Assembly (NCBI GenBank): GCA_016219875.1
Contig: JACRJZ010000010.1
Coordinates: forward strand, 39,771-103,770
From: Verrucomicrobiota bacterium
Lineage (GTDB): Bacteria > Verrucomicrobiota > Verrucomicrobiia > Limisphaerales > JACRJZ01
Length of the DNA stretch: 64,000 bases
Direction of reading: 5' to 3'
The position numbers and the translations under genes are program-made. Every line of letters begins with the position of its first letter. Position 1 is the stretch's first letter. Shown here in pieces: positions 35,910 to 45,600 of the stretch. A model generated the notes under the pieces. It was not told the DNA's origin. It made no database searches and saw only the letters and a list, made by a program, of their open reading frames with translations.

Positions 35910-36728
35910 ATGTCTCAGAACGCGATCTCAAAACCCCGGAGCGGCGTCTTGGCCGAGCGCCGCACGGCAAGGCAGAAGGCAAAAGGCAAGAGGCAAAAAG
36001 GACAGCGGCGTTCTGCCGAGACGCCGCTACGACCGCGAGGTTCTGCAATCAGTTCTCAGGACACCCCGCAGGCAGTTCTCACCACGCCGCCATCCAGTCT
36101 CAATCCCGCCGTGCCGGCCACGCACTTGTTCCTCATCCGCCACGGCGAGGTCGAGGACCGGTATCACCGCGTCTTCGGCGGGACGATTGACATGGACCTC
36201 TCGCCGCGCGGACACGAGCAGGCCCGCCGGCTGGCGCGGCATCTGCGCGGACGCCACTTCGATGCGATTTACGCCAGCCCCATGAAACGCGCGCAGCAGA
36301 CGCTCGCGCCGCTGGCCGAGCATCGGGAGCGCCCGCCCATCACGCGGCCGGAGTTGCGCGAGGTGGATTTCGGCGACTGGACGGGACTGAATTTCAAACA
36401 GGTGTTGGAGCGTTTTGGCGCGCGCGCTTTCGAGTGGCTGCGGCACCTGGAGCAAGCCTCGGTGCCGAACGCGGAAGACGCGGACGCGCTGCGGCGGCGC
36501 CTCGGGCCGTGCGTGCGGCACATTCTGGAAAGCCACCGCAACCAAAGCGTGGCGGTGGTCTGCCACGGCGGCGTCATCCGGGTGATCCTCTCGCTCTTGC
36601 TGGAACTGCGGCTCTCCAAGATGTCGTGCTTCGAGATCGACTACGCCAGCGTGACGTGGGTGGAAATCCAGCCGCACAAGACCGAGGTGCAACTGCTGAA
36701 CTTCACGCCCTGGCGCGACCTGCCATGA
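35910..36728 (+). CDS. Histidine phosphatase superfamily protein (phosphoglycerate mutase-like)
   Basis: The catalytic domain begins at about 36111 with THLFLIRHGEVEDRYHRVFG (RHGE motif). ASPMKRAQQTLAPL, the acidic LREVDFGDWTGLNF and the second histidine in VAVVCHGGVIRVIL follow, so this is a complete phosphatase of about 205 aa. Everything upstream in frame is translated repeat (residues like SGVLAERRTARQKAKGKRQK and SAETPLRPRGS correspond to the REP pair 35938-36030). The true start may be the GTG at 36111; the ATG at 35910 is the first ATG in frame and a GTG at 35868 is also possible. It may act as an alpha-ribazole phosphatase-like enzyme (CobC) or a generic phosphatase. The stop overlaps prmA. 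Confidence 0.82.
   Translation: MSQNAISKPRSGVLAERRTARQKAKGKRQKGQRRSAETPLRPRGSAISSQDTPQAVLTTPPSSLNPAVPATHLFLIRHGEVEDRYHRVFGGTIDMDLSPRGHEQARRLARHLRGRHFDAIYASPMKRAQQTLAPLAEHRERPPITRPELREVDFGDWTGLNFKQVLERFGARAFEWLRHLEQASVPNAEDADALRRRLGPCVRHILESHRNQSVAVVCHGGVIRVILSLLLELRLSKMSCFEIDYASVTWVEIQPHKTEVQLLNFTPWRDLP
35938..36030 (+). repeat. GGAG/GTAG REP pair inside the phosphatase 5' frame
   Basis: GGAG-CGGCGTCTTGGCCGAGCGCCG is followed by AAGGCAAAAGGCAAGAGGC-type purine repeats and the inverted AGCGGCGTTCTGCCGAGACGCCGCTAC end. The same GTAGCGGCGTCTCGGC family recurs at 48665-48691 and 59920-59947. Confidence 0.75.
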
Positions 36729-37624
36729 AGACCGGCCCGCTGTGGAGCCTTTCCGTGGAAACCACCGGCGAAGCCGAGGAAGCCGTGATGCACGTGCTGG
36801 AACGGTTGTTCGCCGCGCCGGCATCCAGTTGCACCGACGCCGAAACCGGCGCGGTCACGGCCACGGTTTTCCTGGAGTGGAAGGAGGAATCCAGCCGGCC
36901 GGATCGAAACAGAGTCGCCTCTGCCCTGCAGCAAATCCGCAAGTGCGGACTCGAAGTGGGACCGGGCCGTGTCGCCGTCCGCCGCCTCCGCGCGAAAGAC
37001 TGGGCCGAGTCGTGGAAGCGGCATTTCAAACCCATCGAGGTGGGCGGGGCGCTGCTCATCAAGCCGAGTTGGAGCCGGCGCCAACCCAAGCGCGGACAGA
37101 CGTTGATGGTGCTCGATCCGGGGTTGAGCTTCGGCACAGGCCAGCACCCGACGACGGCCTTTTGCCTTGAGCAGATTGTGGGCGCCCGGCGCAACGAGGA
37201 GCCGCGGGCACTGCTCGACGCGGGGTGCGGTTCCGGAATCCTCGCCATCGCCGCCGCCAAACTGGGCTACGCGCCGGTGGAAGGGTTTGACTTCGATCCG
37301 GACGCCGTGCGCATTGCTCAGGAAAACGCAGCGCTGAACGACGCGTCGGTCCGTCTCTTCGAGGCCGATGTGTGCCGGCTGCCGTTGCGGAGCCGTGGCC
37401 GGTTCGATGTCGTGTGCGCGAACCTGACCCATGATCTGCTGGTCGCGCAGCGGCAGCGCCTCGCGAACCGACTGAAGGCCGGCGGCACGCTCGTGCTGGC
37501 GGGCATCCTGGTCCAACAGTTCGACGCCGTGCGCGTGGCTTACGAGGGGATCGGGCTTCGTCTGGTGGCGGCACGCACCGTCGGCGAGTGGCGCTCCGGC
37601 GCGTTTCGCCGTGGCCCGGTTTGA
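36725..37624 (+). CDS. prmA: Ribosomal protein L11 methyltransferase
   Basis: This 299-aa SAM-dependent enzyme trimethylates ribosomal protein L11. The N-terminal substrate-recognition domain includes LRAKDWAESWKRHFKPIEVG. Next is LMVLDPGLSFGTGQHPTTAF, diagnostic of PrmA. SAM motif I is LLDAGCGSGILAIAAAKLG and motif IV is FDVVCANLTHDLLV. The ATGA overlap with the phosphatase sets the start. Confidence 0.93.
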   Translation: MKTGPLWSLSVETTGEAEEAVMHVLERLFAAPASSCTDAETGAVTATVFLEWKEESSRPDRNRVASALQQIRKCGLEVGPGRVAVRRLRAKDWAESWKRHFKPIEVGGALLIKPSWSRRQPKRGQTLMVLDPGLSFGTGQHPTTAFCLEQIVGARRNEEPRALLDAGCGSGILAIAAAKLGYAPVEGFDFDPDAVRIAQENAALNDASVRLFEADVCRLPLRSRGRFDVVCANLTHDLLVAQRQRLANRLKAGGTLVLAGILVQQFDAVRVAYEGIGLRLVAARTVGEWRSGAFRRGPV

Positions 37625-37782
37625 GGCAACGGTGTCCCGGAATGCGCCATGCAGCCGCCGGCGTCGTTGCGGGGATCCTGAAAATTATTTTGAACAGAAG
37701 GGGGCTTTGAGCTATCTATCTCTCCGATAGACAGCCTTCAGGCGCTGGAAAGCGGACTTCACCGGCCTTGGAGGAGGCGTGA

Positions 37783-37998
37783 ATGAGTCTGGCATCCAGC
37801 AAGCTGGAGGCATCAACCGAAAGGTTCCATGCTATGACAAGAACACTCGAAGAGCTCACAGAGGTGATTCGAAACCCCAAACCCTCCTTCCGTCAAATCG
37901 ATGACCGCCCCCAGAAAGCCAAGAAACATCGCTATGAACGCCGGAAAGTTAAGGAATTTCTCCGCATAGGAGACTGGGCCCAGGAAGAAATGGCCTGA
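37783..37998 (+). CDS. Small basic hypothetical protein (71 aa)
   Basis: The family is unrecognised. A strong Shine-Dalgarno GAGGAGG (37771-37777) lies 5 bases before the ATG, and a perfect rho-independent terminator begins 25 bases after the stop, so expression is likely. The product is Lys/Arg/Glu-rich and probably helical (TRTLEELTEVIRNPKP, then RPQKAKKHRYERRKVKEFLR), soluble, without cysteines. The upstream 158 bases after prmA hold no clear consensus promoter (TTGAAC...TATCTA at 37690-37718 is a weak candidate). Confidence 0.65.
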   Translation: MSLASSKLEASTERFHAMTRTLEELTEVIRNPKPSFRQIDDRPQKAKKHRYERRKVKEFLRIGDWAQEEMA

Positions 37999-38022
37999 GT
38001 TCAAACTGGAATTTGAAAAACG

Positions 38023-38056
38023 ACGAGCCGCGCTTCCGCGCGGCTCGTTCGTTTTC
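38023..38056 (+). terminator. Rho-independent terminator after the 71-aa gene
   Basis: ACGAGCCGCGC (38023-38033), loop TTCC, GCGCGGCTCGT (38038-38048), followed by TCGTTTTC. This is a perfect 11-bp GC-rich stem on the plus strand. Confidence 0.85.
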
Positions 38057-38227
38057 GGCGGCTCCGCCGAGGGGCAACGGGCTGCAGGTTGCCGGCCACC
38101 TCGGCTGACATTCTCAAAGCCGGCGCCCAGCCCAAAGCTGTCGCCAGGCGCCGGGGCGGTGGAGGACAGAGGCAAGAGGCCGGCTCGAGTCTGAGTTGGA
38201 TCAATGCCTCGGCCGGCGCCGAAGCCC

Positions 38228-38386
38228 TCACGCTCCTGGAGAACGGGAGAACACCTCGTTGCTTTCTGCTCTTGAACCTTCCGCGTCCGAGTTCTGCCAA
38301 CCGACACGCCACCATGCTGCCACGCGGGAGATCACCGTGCTACCGACGGCGACCACCGCCGACAAACCGATCATTGCCCAGATCAT
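38228..38386 (-). CDS. Small single-span membrane protein (52 aa)
   Basis: The family is unrecognised. The ATG at 38386 is preceded on the minus strand by GAGAGGAG with a 3-4 base gap, a strong ribosome-binding site. The product starts MIWAMIGLSAVVAVGSTVIS (one transmembrane helix), followed by RVAAWWRVGWQNSDAEGS and an acidic/polar tail. Size and topology resemble small membrane regulators or toxin-type peptides, but nothing more can be said. Confidence 0.5.
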   Translation of the reverse strand: MIWAMIGLSAVVAVGSTVISRVAAWWRVGWQNSDAEGSRAESNEVFSRSPGA

Positions 38387-38706
38387 AGACTCCTCTCGTT
38401 GCTGAATGGATTTCTCTCCGCCTTTCTCCTGCGATCTTGGGAGACTCTCCCCCACGCAACCGGCGAGAGGGCGTGCAGTCAGACCCGCGATACGGATACG
38501 CAAACAGCAGATCGTGGCTGAGCAACATCCGTGGTGCTCCGTGGCCAACGTCGGCGCAGAACGCTCGTCTTGAGCGCAACTTGTCTTCGGCAGAAGGCGG
38601 GCAGACTTGAGGAGATGATGCAGTTCGCTGAGGCGTGGGAGAACTCCGGGCCGGAGCGGCCTCGCCCTTGTCACCACAGCCACGCTGGCAGTCAGGGGGG
38701 CGTCTC
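38387..38706. other. Intergenic stretch, nothing recognised
   Basis: These 320 bases lie upstream of the 52-aa gene and downstream of the prepilin gene (both minus strand). A short GGGAGA/TCTCCC palindrome (about 38445) is the only structure noticed. No gene or repeat family was identified. Confidence 0.5.
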
Positions 38707-39513
<807 letters not shown>

Positions 39514-39532
39514 GGGAGGCGATTTCAAAACT

Positions 39533-39597
39533 GTACCCGCCGACGTGAGGAGGCTCGGCTTCCATTGAAGTTTGAGCCTCCTCACGTCGGCGGCTAC
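39533..39597 (-). repeat. 65-bp GAGGAGGCTC-family palindrome in the prepilin 5' region
   Basis: This is a 24-bp inverted repeat with a 17-base loop, the same size as 26437-26501, and extended outward by TTTCAAAAC/GTCTTGAAA. It begins 20 bases upstream of the prepilin start, so it would be in the 5' untranslated region of that mRNA. One foot has changed from GTAG to GTAC. Confidence 0.85.
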
Positions 39598-39657
39598 GAG
39601 GTCTTGAAATTGGCTCATAGGTTGTGGTGCGTGCCGGCAGAAGCCCTATCGCCCGGC

Positions 39658-42450
39658 CTAGCGTTTGATGCGGAAAAACCGTTGCGGCCCCGCGGAGTTC
39701 GGGGAGACGGCACGGAACTGGCCGCCGCCCAGCGCCGTGATGCTCGCCCCGGCGTCGGGGTCGAAACCGTCCGGCAGGCCCGTGGAACTTTCGAGCGTGA
39801 ACGCGTCCGCGGCGTCATCGGCGCCCGCAGTGAAATCGATCTCAACGTTCGCATCGGCCCGGCGGATGGACGTGATGTTGGGCCGCGTGGTGGTCAGGTT
39901 AATGACGCGCACGTTGTCGAAGATGGTGTAGTTGCTCGTCGAGCCGATGGAATTGAAGGAGTCCATGTGGCCGAGCATGATCGTGCCGCTGGTGTAAGGC
40001 GTGGTGTTGGTGCGGACCAGGATGACGACGGCGTTGATCTTCCAAGTGATGATGAGGTTGCCGGAGAGATTGGTCTGGGTGACTTCGACATCCACCCACT
40101 GGCCGCTGGGCGCGCCGTTGGCCAGGAACGGTGGCGCGGTGAAGAACGGATCCATGGTCCGGGCCGAGACGGCGGAGAACGGGGGCGCGACCGCGGGATT
40201 GGTGCTGGCAAACAGGGCGTAGCTGCGGGCGCTGCTGCTGGCCGAGCCGTCGCTTTCCACCGCGAACCACAGACCATCCCCGCCCACGAGGCCGCCGCCG
40301 GTGAGCGCGCGGTTGGTGCGGCTGCCGGAGTGGTTGAGGCCGAAGATCGAGTGCTCCGTGGTGCCGGCAGCGGCGGAACTGAACCGCTCGTACATGTCAA
40401 ACCGCAGGGCGAACTCGTTGCTCAAGCTGAGACCGAGAGGATAGATGTTGACGCCAGCAGCGGACGCGACGGTGTTGTTCTTGTTCACGGTGAGCTTCAA
40501 GCCGCGGTTGGTTCCATCCACGCTGTGCGGCGCGGAGGGAATGTTGTCGGCGCTGTAGTCGTAGCTGAACAGGACGGTCTTGTCGTCCACGCCATTCTCC
40601 GCGCCGAAGACCACGGCGTAGTTGGCCGAAGTGTCCGTGTCGAAATCATCGCTGAAGAGCACCGGCCCCGGCGGCTGGTCATCGTCGCGAATCTGGATCG
40701 TGGCGGAGTTGTTGGTGGGATTCACTTCGTAGTTGGGACCGGGCAGGACGGAAACCACAAGGGTCCGGTTTCCGTCCAGGAGCGGGTTGTTGATCGGATA
40801 GACCACATTGGTCACACGGATCTGGCCGGTCGGAATGGTGACCAGCGTCGAAAGAAGTTGGTAGTCGCCGCCGTTGAGCGCCGTGCCGCCCAACGACAGG
40901 TCCACGTCCAGCGGCGCCGCTGTATCGCCCAGGCGGAACACCGTGAAGATGCCGGTGTCGCCCGCGGTGGCCTCGTAGATGTTGGTGTCCGAGGCAGTGA
41001 CGTACACCAGCGGCGGCGAGTTCGTCAGCCGCGTGACGCTGAAGGTGCCATCGGAGCCAGTGACGGCGCGCGAAGCGAAACCCGGTGAAAACGCCTTGAT
41101 CGCGGCCTGGCCGGAACTGGCGGTGTAGAGATTGCCGGCGGCATCGAACGTGATGTCGCGGCCCAGCGTGGTCAGCACGCCAGAGTCCATCAACAGCCGG
41201 CGGGAGAGGTCAGGAATGCCATTCGTCAGCGGGATGATCCAGACGCGGTTGTCGTCGCGGACCAGCGCCACCACGCTGCCATCGGGGGCGACTTTCACGC
41301 CACGCGTTTGAAGGAGGAGATCGTTGGTCATGCCGAAGTAGGCCACGCTGTAGGCCAAGGAGTCGAACACGATGTCCGGGTAGCCGGAGGCGTCGGTGTC
41401 CTTGGCTGGATCCACCACGAACAGACCACCTTCAAAGCCCGCACTCCGGTTCTGGGTGATGAAGTACTTCCCATCGGGTGCAACCTCGATGTCGGAGAGC
41501 ACGCTCGGAACGTCGGAAACCAGGATGGGGAGGTCGGTCACGCGCACCGGTACCGCCCCGGAGGGTAGCGGGCCGGAGCCGACGTCCCACCGTTGCATCA
41601 CACTGTAGGAAGACGCCGGGAACCCGAGGAAATCGTAGTTGTAGAGCTTGTCCGGATAGATCGCATAAACGGTCAGATTGCCCGCGCCCAGCGATCCCTT
41701 GACGACGGCAGAACTGGGAATGCGCCCAGCGTTGGCCGGGTCGAGCACGAACACATTGGTGCCAGAAGTGTCGGCCACGTCTGGGTCGGCGACGTAAAGG
41801 TTGCCGGTGGGCGTGGCGTTGGTGAACGAAGTGTAGTCGGAGATGTAGAGGTTGCTGTCTTCGCCCACTTCGATGCGGAACGGCTTGTTGGCATGGTCCG
41901 TCACCGGCGGGTTGCGCCAGTTCAAGCCGGCGGTGCGCGCGGTGTCGCCTTGGCCCACGGCGTCGGTGAAGTCAGCATTCAACATGAAGATGCCGTCGCC
42001 GTTGAGCAGGTTGCGCGTCACGGCGGCCACGGAACCGGTGTCGGCATTGGAGATGTAGATGCGGCCGAAATAGGCCGAGGCCGGGTTCCGGTTCACGGCC
42101 ACGCCGCGCGGCGCGTTGAAGCGCACAAGCCGGTTGGCGTCGCTGCTGATCTGGTTGGCCACGCCCTGGAGGTAGCCGAACGTCGGCCCCTTGTTGACTT
42201 CGATCTGGAACGGCCCGGTGACGGCCAGCGAAACCGTGTTCAAGCCGGCAGGGAGCGCCCCCAGGTCGTTGGTGACAGCGCCGCCGGCGGAAATGATTTT
42301 CACCGAATCGGCGGCTTCATTCAGACGGAAGCTGACGCTGGAACCGGTGTTGGTGACGGCGGTGGCGTAGGGCGTGGCTTGGACGACCGGCGCGCCGAGA
42401 AGAACGACGAGAGCGACGAGGAGGGTTGGTTTGAGGGATTGATGTTTCAT
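39658..42450 (-). CDS. Secreted NHL/propeller-like protein with Calx-beta-like and LamG-like domains
   Basis: This 930-aa protein has a signal peptide (MKHQSLKPTLLVALVVLLGA, then PVVQA). A bacterial Ig/choice-of-anchor-like segment (about 25-70) precedes a propeller of NHL/SMP-30 type blades (GVAVNRNPASAYFGRIYISN; DIEVAPDGKYFITQNRS; VKVAPDGSVVALVRDDN; DITFDAAGNLYTASSG). A Calx-beta-like strand set is near 530-590 and a LamG/concanavalin-like domain near 600-840. The C-terminus FTLESSTGLPDGFDPDAG...RFFRIKR is the Verrucomicrobia-type secreted tail. Function unknown; extracellular binding or structural role inferred. In-frame codons upstream of 42450 lack a signal peptide. Confidence 0.82.
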   Translation of the reverse strand: MKHQSLKPTLLVALVVLLGAPVVQATPYATAVTNTGSSVSFRLNEAADSVKIISAGGAVTNDLGALPAGLNTVSLAVTGPFQIEVNKGPTFGYLQGVANQISSDANRLVRFNAPRGVAVNRNPASAYFGRIYISNADTGSVAAVTRNLLNGDGIFMLNADFTDAVGQGDTARTAGLNWRNPPVTDHANKPFRIEVGEDSNLYISDYTSFTNATPTGNLYVADPDVADTSGTNVFVLDPANAGRIPSSAVVKGSLGAGNLTVYAIYPDKLYNYDFLGFPASSYSVMQRWDVGSGPLPSGAVPVRVTDLPILVSDVPSVLSDIEVAPDGKYFITQNRSAGFEGGLFVVDPAKDTDASGYPDIVFDSLAYSVAYFGMTNDLLLQTRGVKVAPDGSVVALVRDDNRVWIIPLTNGIPDLSRRLLMDSGVLTTLGRDITFDAAGNLYTASSGQAAIKAFSPGFASRAVTGSDGTFSVTRLTNSPPLVYVTASDTNIYEATAGDTGIFTVFRLGDTAAPLDVDLSLGGTALNGGDYQLLSTLVTIPTGQIRVTNVVYPINNPLLDGNRTLVVSVLPGPNYEVNPTNNSATIQIRDDDQPPGPVLFSDDFDTDTSANYAVVFGAENGVDDKTVLFSYDYSADNIPSAPHSVDGTNRGLKLTVNKNNTVASAAGVNIYPLGLSLSNEFALRFDMYERFSSAAAGTTEHSIFGLNHSGSRTNRALTGGGLVGGDGLWFAVESDGSASSSARSYALFASTNPAVAPPFSAVSARTMDPFFTAPPFLANGAPSGQWVDVEVTQTNLSGNLIITWKINAVVILVRTNTTPYTSGTIMLGHMDSFNSIGSTSNYTIFDNVRVINLTTTRPNITSIRRADANVEIDFTAGADDAADAFTLESSTGLPDGFDPDAGASITALGGGQFRAVSPNSAGPQRFFRIKR

Positions 42451-42499
42451 ACGATCCTGAAGTTGGGACTGCGCAGATGCCATAAACAGACCTAGGGCG

Positions 42500-42527
42500 A
42501 CAGTAGCGGCGACGAGGAAGAAGTCAA
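42500..42527 (-). promoter_or_regulatory. Predicted promoter of the NHL-like gene
   Basis: Minus strand TTGACT (42527-42522), 16-base spacer, TACTGT (42505-42500). It lies about 50 bases upstream of the ATG at 42450. Confidence 0.45.
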
Positions 42528-42621
42528 GGACGCACCCGCAGGGAAGAAGGTGGGCAGATTCTCGAACCGCGAGACTGGTCGCCGGCTTCAGCCTGAGGTA
42601 TGAAGTCCCGATTTCTTGTCT

Positions 42622-45600
42622 ATGAAACCGAGATTCATTGTGGCCTGGGTGCTGGCCGTCGTTGCGGTCGTCCTCGCTGTGTTCATCGGGCGACCGTTGG
42701 CGGTGCGGAACCTCAACGTCGCGCCGGCTCAGACCCTGGCGGTGACGGAGGCGGGCGCGGACTCTGGAAAGCCGGCTTCGCAAGATGCGGCGCCGGCCAC
42801 GCCTCCGACGCCGAAAGCGAAGCTGCCGCCCGCCCAAGAAACGTTGTGGAAGCAGCCGCCCGCCGAGCCGCCGTTCGCGGCGTTCGCCGATTGGACCCGT
42901 CGGCACGCCGCTGCTCCCGACGCGCCGGCCAAAGCCGCCCTTGAAGCCGAAGGCGTGGCGCTGGCCCGGGCGCGCCTCACCGCCCTCGCCGGCCTCATCG
43001 TGACCCAGCCCGAACGCGCGCTGGAACTCGCCGTGCCCCAGGCCGTGCGACGAGCCGTGCCCGCCTCGGTCCAAGCGTGGCTGGAGGAAACCGTCAACGC
43101 CCGTGGCGACTACGAAGTGCTGTGTGCGCTGCCGGCGCCCGGCCAGCCGCATCGCCACGCGTCCTTGGTCCGCGTCGCGAAGATGGGCGGCGACACGCAC
43201 CAAGTTTTTACGTTCGGCCCTGCGGCGGATTACCTCACGCGGACGAACGTTCCCCTTCACGGCATTGCCGTGCCGTTCACGGCCGCCGCGGCGCCGCCGG
43301 AGAGCTTGGTGGGACTACTGCCGGGGAAACTGCTCGCGCTCCATCCGAGTCCCGCGCGGCTGCTGGACGCCGGCGAGTGGCTCGCGGGCCGGCCCACGGT
43401 CCAGTTCGGCGGGCAGTTGTTTTCTTTCGACACGTTGGCGGAAGCCGAGACATGGGCCGCGTCGGCGACCGACGGCGCGCAACTGGACGTGCCGCAGACG
43501 GCGGACTTCCCCACCGCCGCGTCGTCTTACACGGAGGGCCGCAAACGCTTCCTCCTGATGCGGGTCGATTTCCCGGACTACACCCTCGACGTGTTCCCCA
43601 CCAACAATGCCGTGCTGCACCTGCGGGACATGAGCAACTTTCTCGGCCAGGTTTCTTACTACAAACACATCATCGCGCCGGTGGGCGACGGCTCGGACGT
43701 GACGCCCATCATGCGCCTGACCAACGCCGCCGCCGCCTACGACAACGCGGGCCTGTCCAAGCTTTACCCCGAGGCCCGCGCCGCCGCGCAAAGCGTCTAT
43801 GGCTACGACCTCACCCAATACGACTTCTTCTTGGTCTGCACCGACGGCAAACCCTCCTACAACTACGCCGGCCTCGGCTACGTGGGCGGCGTGGGCTACC
43901 ACCTGGCCAACGGCTACTTCGATGTGCGGACCAGCGCGCACGAGTTCGGGCACAACCTCGGCCTCGGTCACGCCAACTGGTGGGACACCGGCGGCCGGAG
44001 CACCCTCGGCCCTGGGGTCGGCGACGAATACGGCGACGACTTCGATACCATGGGCGGCAGCGGCGGCGGCGTGCGGCACTTCAGCGCCAGCTTCAAGAAC
44101 CGCCTCGGCTGGATTCCCAACAGCGACGCCCTCACCGTGTCCACCAGCGGCACCTACCGCCTGCACGCGCACGACCTCGCCTCCGCTCCGGCCGGCTTGC
44201 GCGCGCTCCGCCTGAACCGTCCCAGCGGCGATCCTTACTGGCTGGAGTTCCGGCAGCTCTGGACGGGGAACAAGACGATGATGAACGGCATCAACTTCCG
44301 CTGGGCCGCCGGCACGTCGCTCCTGCTCGACATGAATCCCAACTCCGCCGCCGGTAAGGACGACCACTCGCTCACCATTGGCCGCACGTTCTCCGATCCC
44401 GCCCTCAACGGCCACGTCACCGTCCTGGGCAAGGCCCACACGTATCCGGAGTCCGTCGATGTCGCGATCCACCTCGGGCCGTTTCCCACGAACCAGGCGC
44501 CCACGGTGGTGGCCGCGGCCAGCCCGCTCTCGGGGAGCGCGGGCCAGACCATCCGCTTCACCGCCAGCGCCTCCGATCCCAACGGCGACGCGCTGGCCTG
44601 CTTCTGGGATTTCGGCGACGGCGACTTCAGCGTCGATAACAACGTCGTCACCACGCACAGCTTCGCGGCCGCGGGCGAGTATTACGTCGCGGTCACGGTC
44701 AGCGACATGAAAGGCGGCACCGCGCGCGACGCCGTCACCGTGCGCATCGGCACGCCCGCGACCTACAGCATCCGCGGGCGCGTGTTGACCACGGGCAACC
44801 TCCCGGTGTCCGGCGTGCGCGTGGCGGTGGACCGATCGCATTACGCGTTCAGCGAGAGCGACGGCGCCTACGCCATCACCCGGCTGGCCGCCGGAAGCTA
44901 CACCGTCGAAGCCAACGACCCGACCTACGGCACCAACACGTACGCGCATCCCTTCTTCAGCAACCCGGTCACGCTCGGCCCCACCAACTTCGCGAGCGCG
45001 GACTTCCTCGCCATCCCGGCTTCGCTGAACCTCTACACCAAACTCATTTCCGCGGGCGCGGTCTGGAAATATCTCGACGACGGCACCGATCAGGGCGCCG
45101 GCTGGAGCGCGCCGGGCTTCAACGACGCGTCCTGGTCCAGCGGCCCGGCGATTCTCGGCTATGGCCAGGACAACGAGGCGACCGTCCTCAGCTACGGAGC
45201 CGATTCCGCGAACAAGCACCTCACCTATTATTTCCGGCGGACGCTCACCGTCACCAGCCCGGCGAGCTACGCGAACTTGTTGCTTGAAGTCCTGCGCGAC
45301 GATGGCGTGGTGGTTTATATCAACGGCTCGGAGGTCTTCCGCGACAACCTGCCGGGCGGCGCGGTCAATTACCTGACCCGCGCCCTGGCGGCGGTGGAAC
45401 CGGACGCCTACCTTCAGAAAGTCATCCCCGCCACCGCGCTCACGCCGGGCGCGAACACGGTCGCCGTCGAAATTCACCAAGCCGATCCGGGAAGCTCTGA
45501 TGTGAATTTCGATCTCGTCCTCAGCGGCCTGAACGCCGCCGCCGCGAGCGCGTTGAACGTGGTTTATCTCGCCAGCCCCGCGAGTGCCCAGTCGTTCACC

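Noticed and set aside
35960..36000. Purine-rich AAGGCAAAAGGC stretch as a coding basic tail of functional importance
   Set aside because: The same texture occurs in a repeat inside the TIR remnant (53390-53452), so it is more simply repeat DNA.
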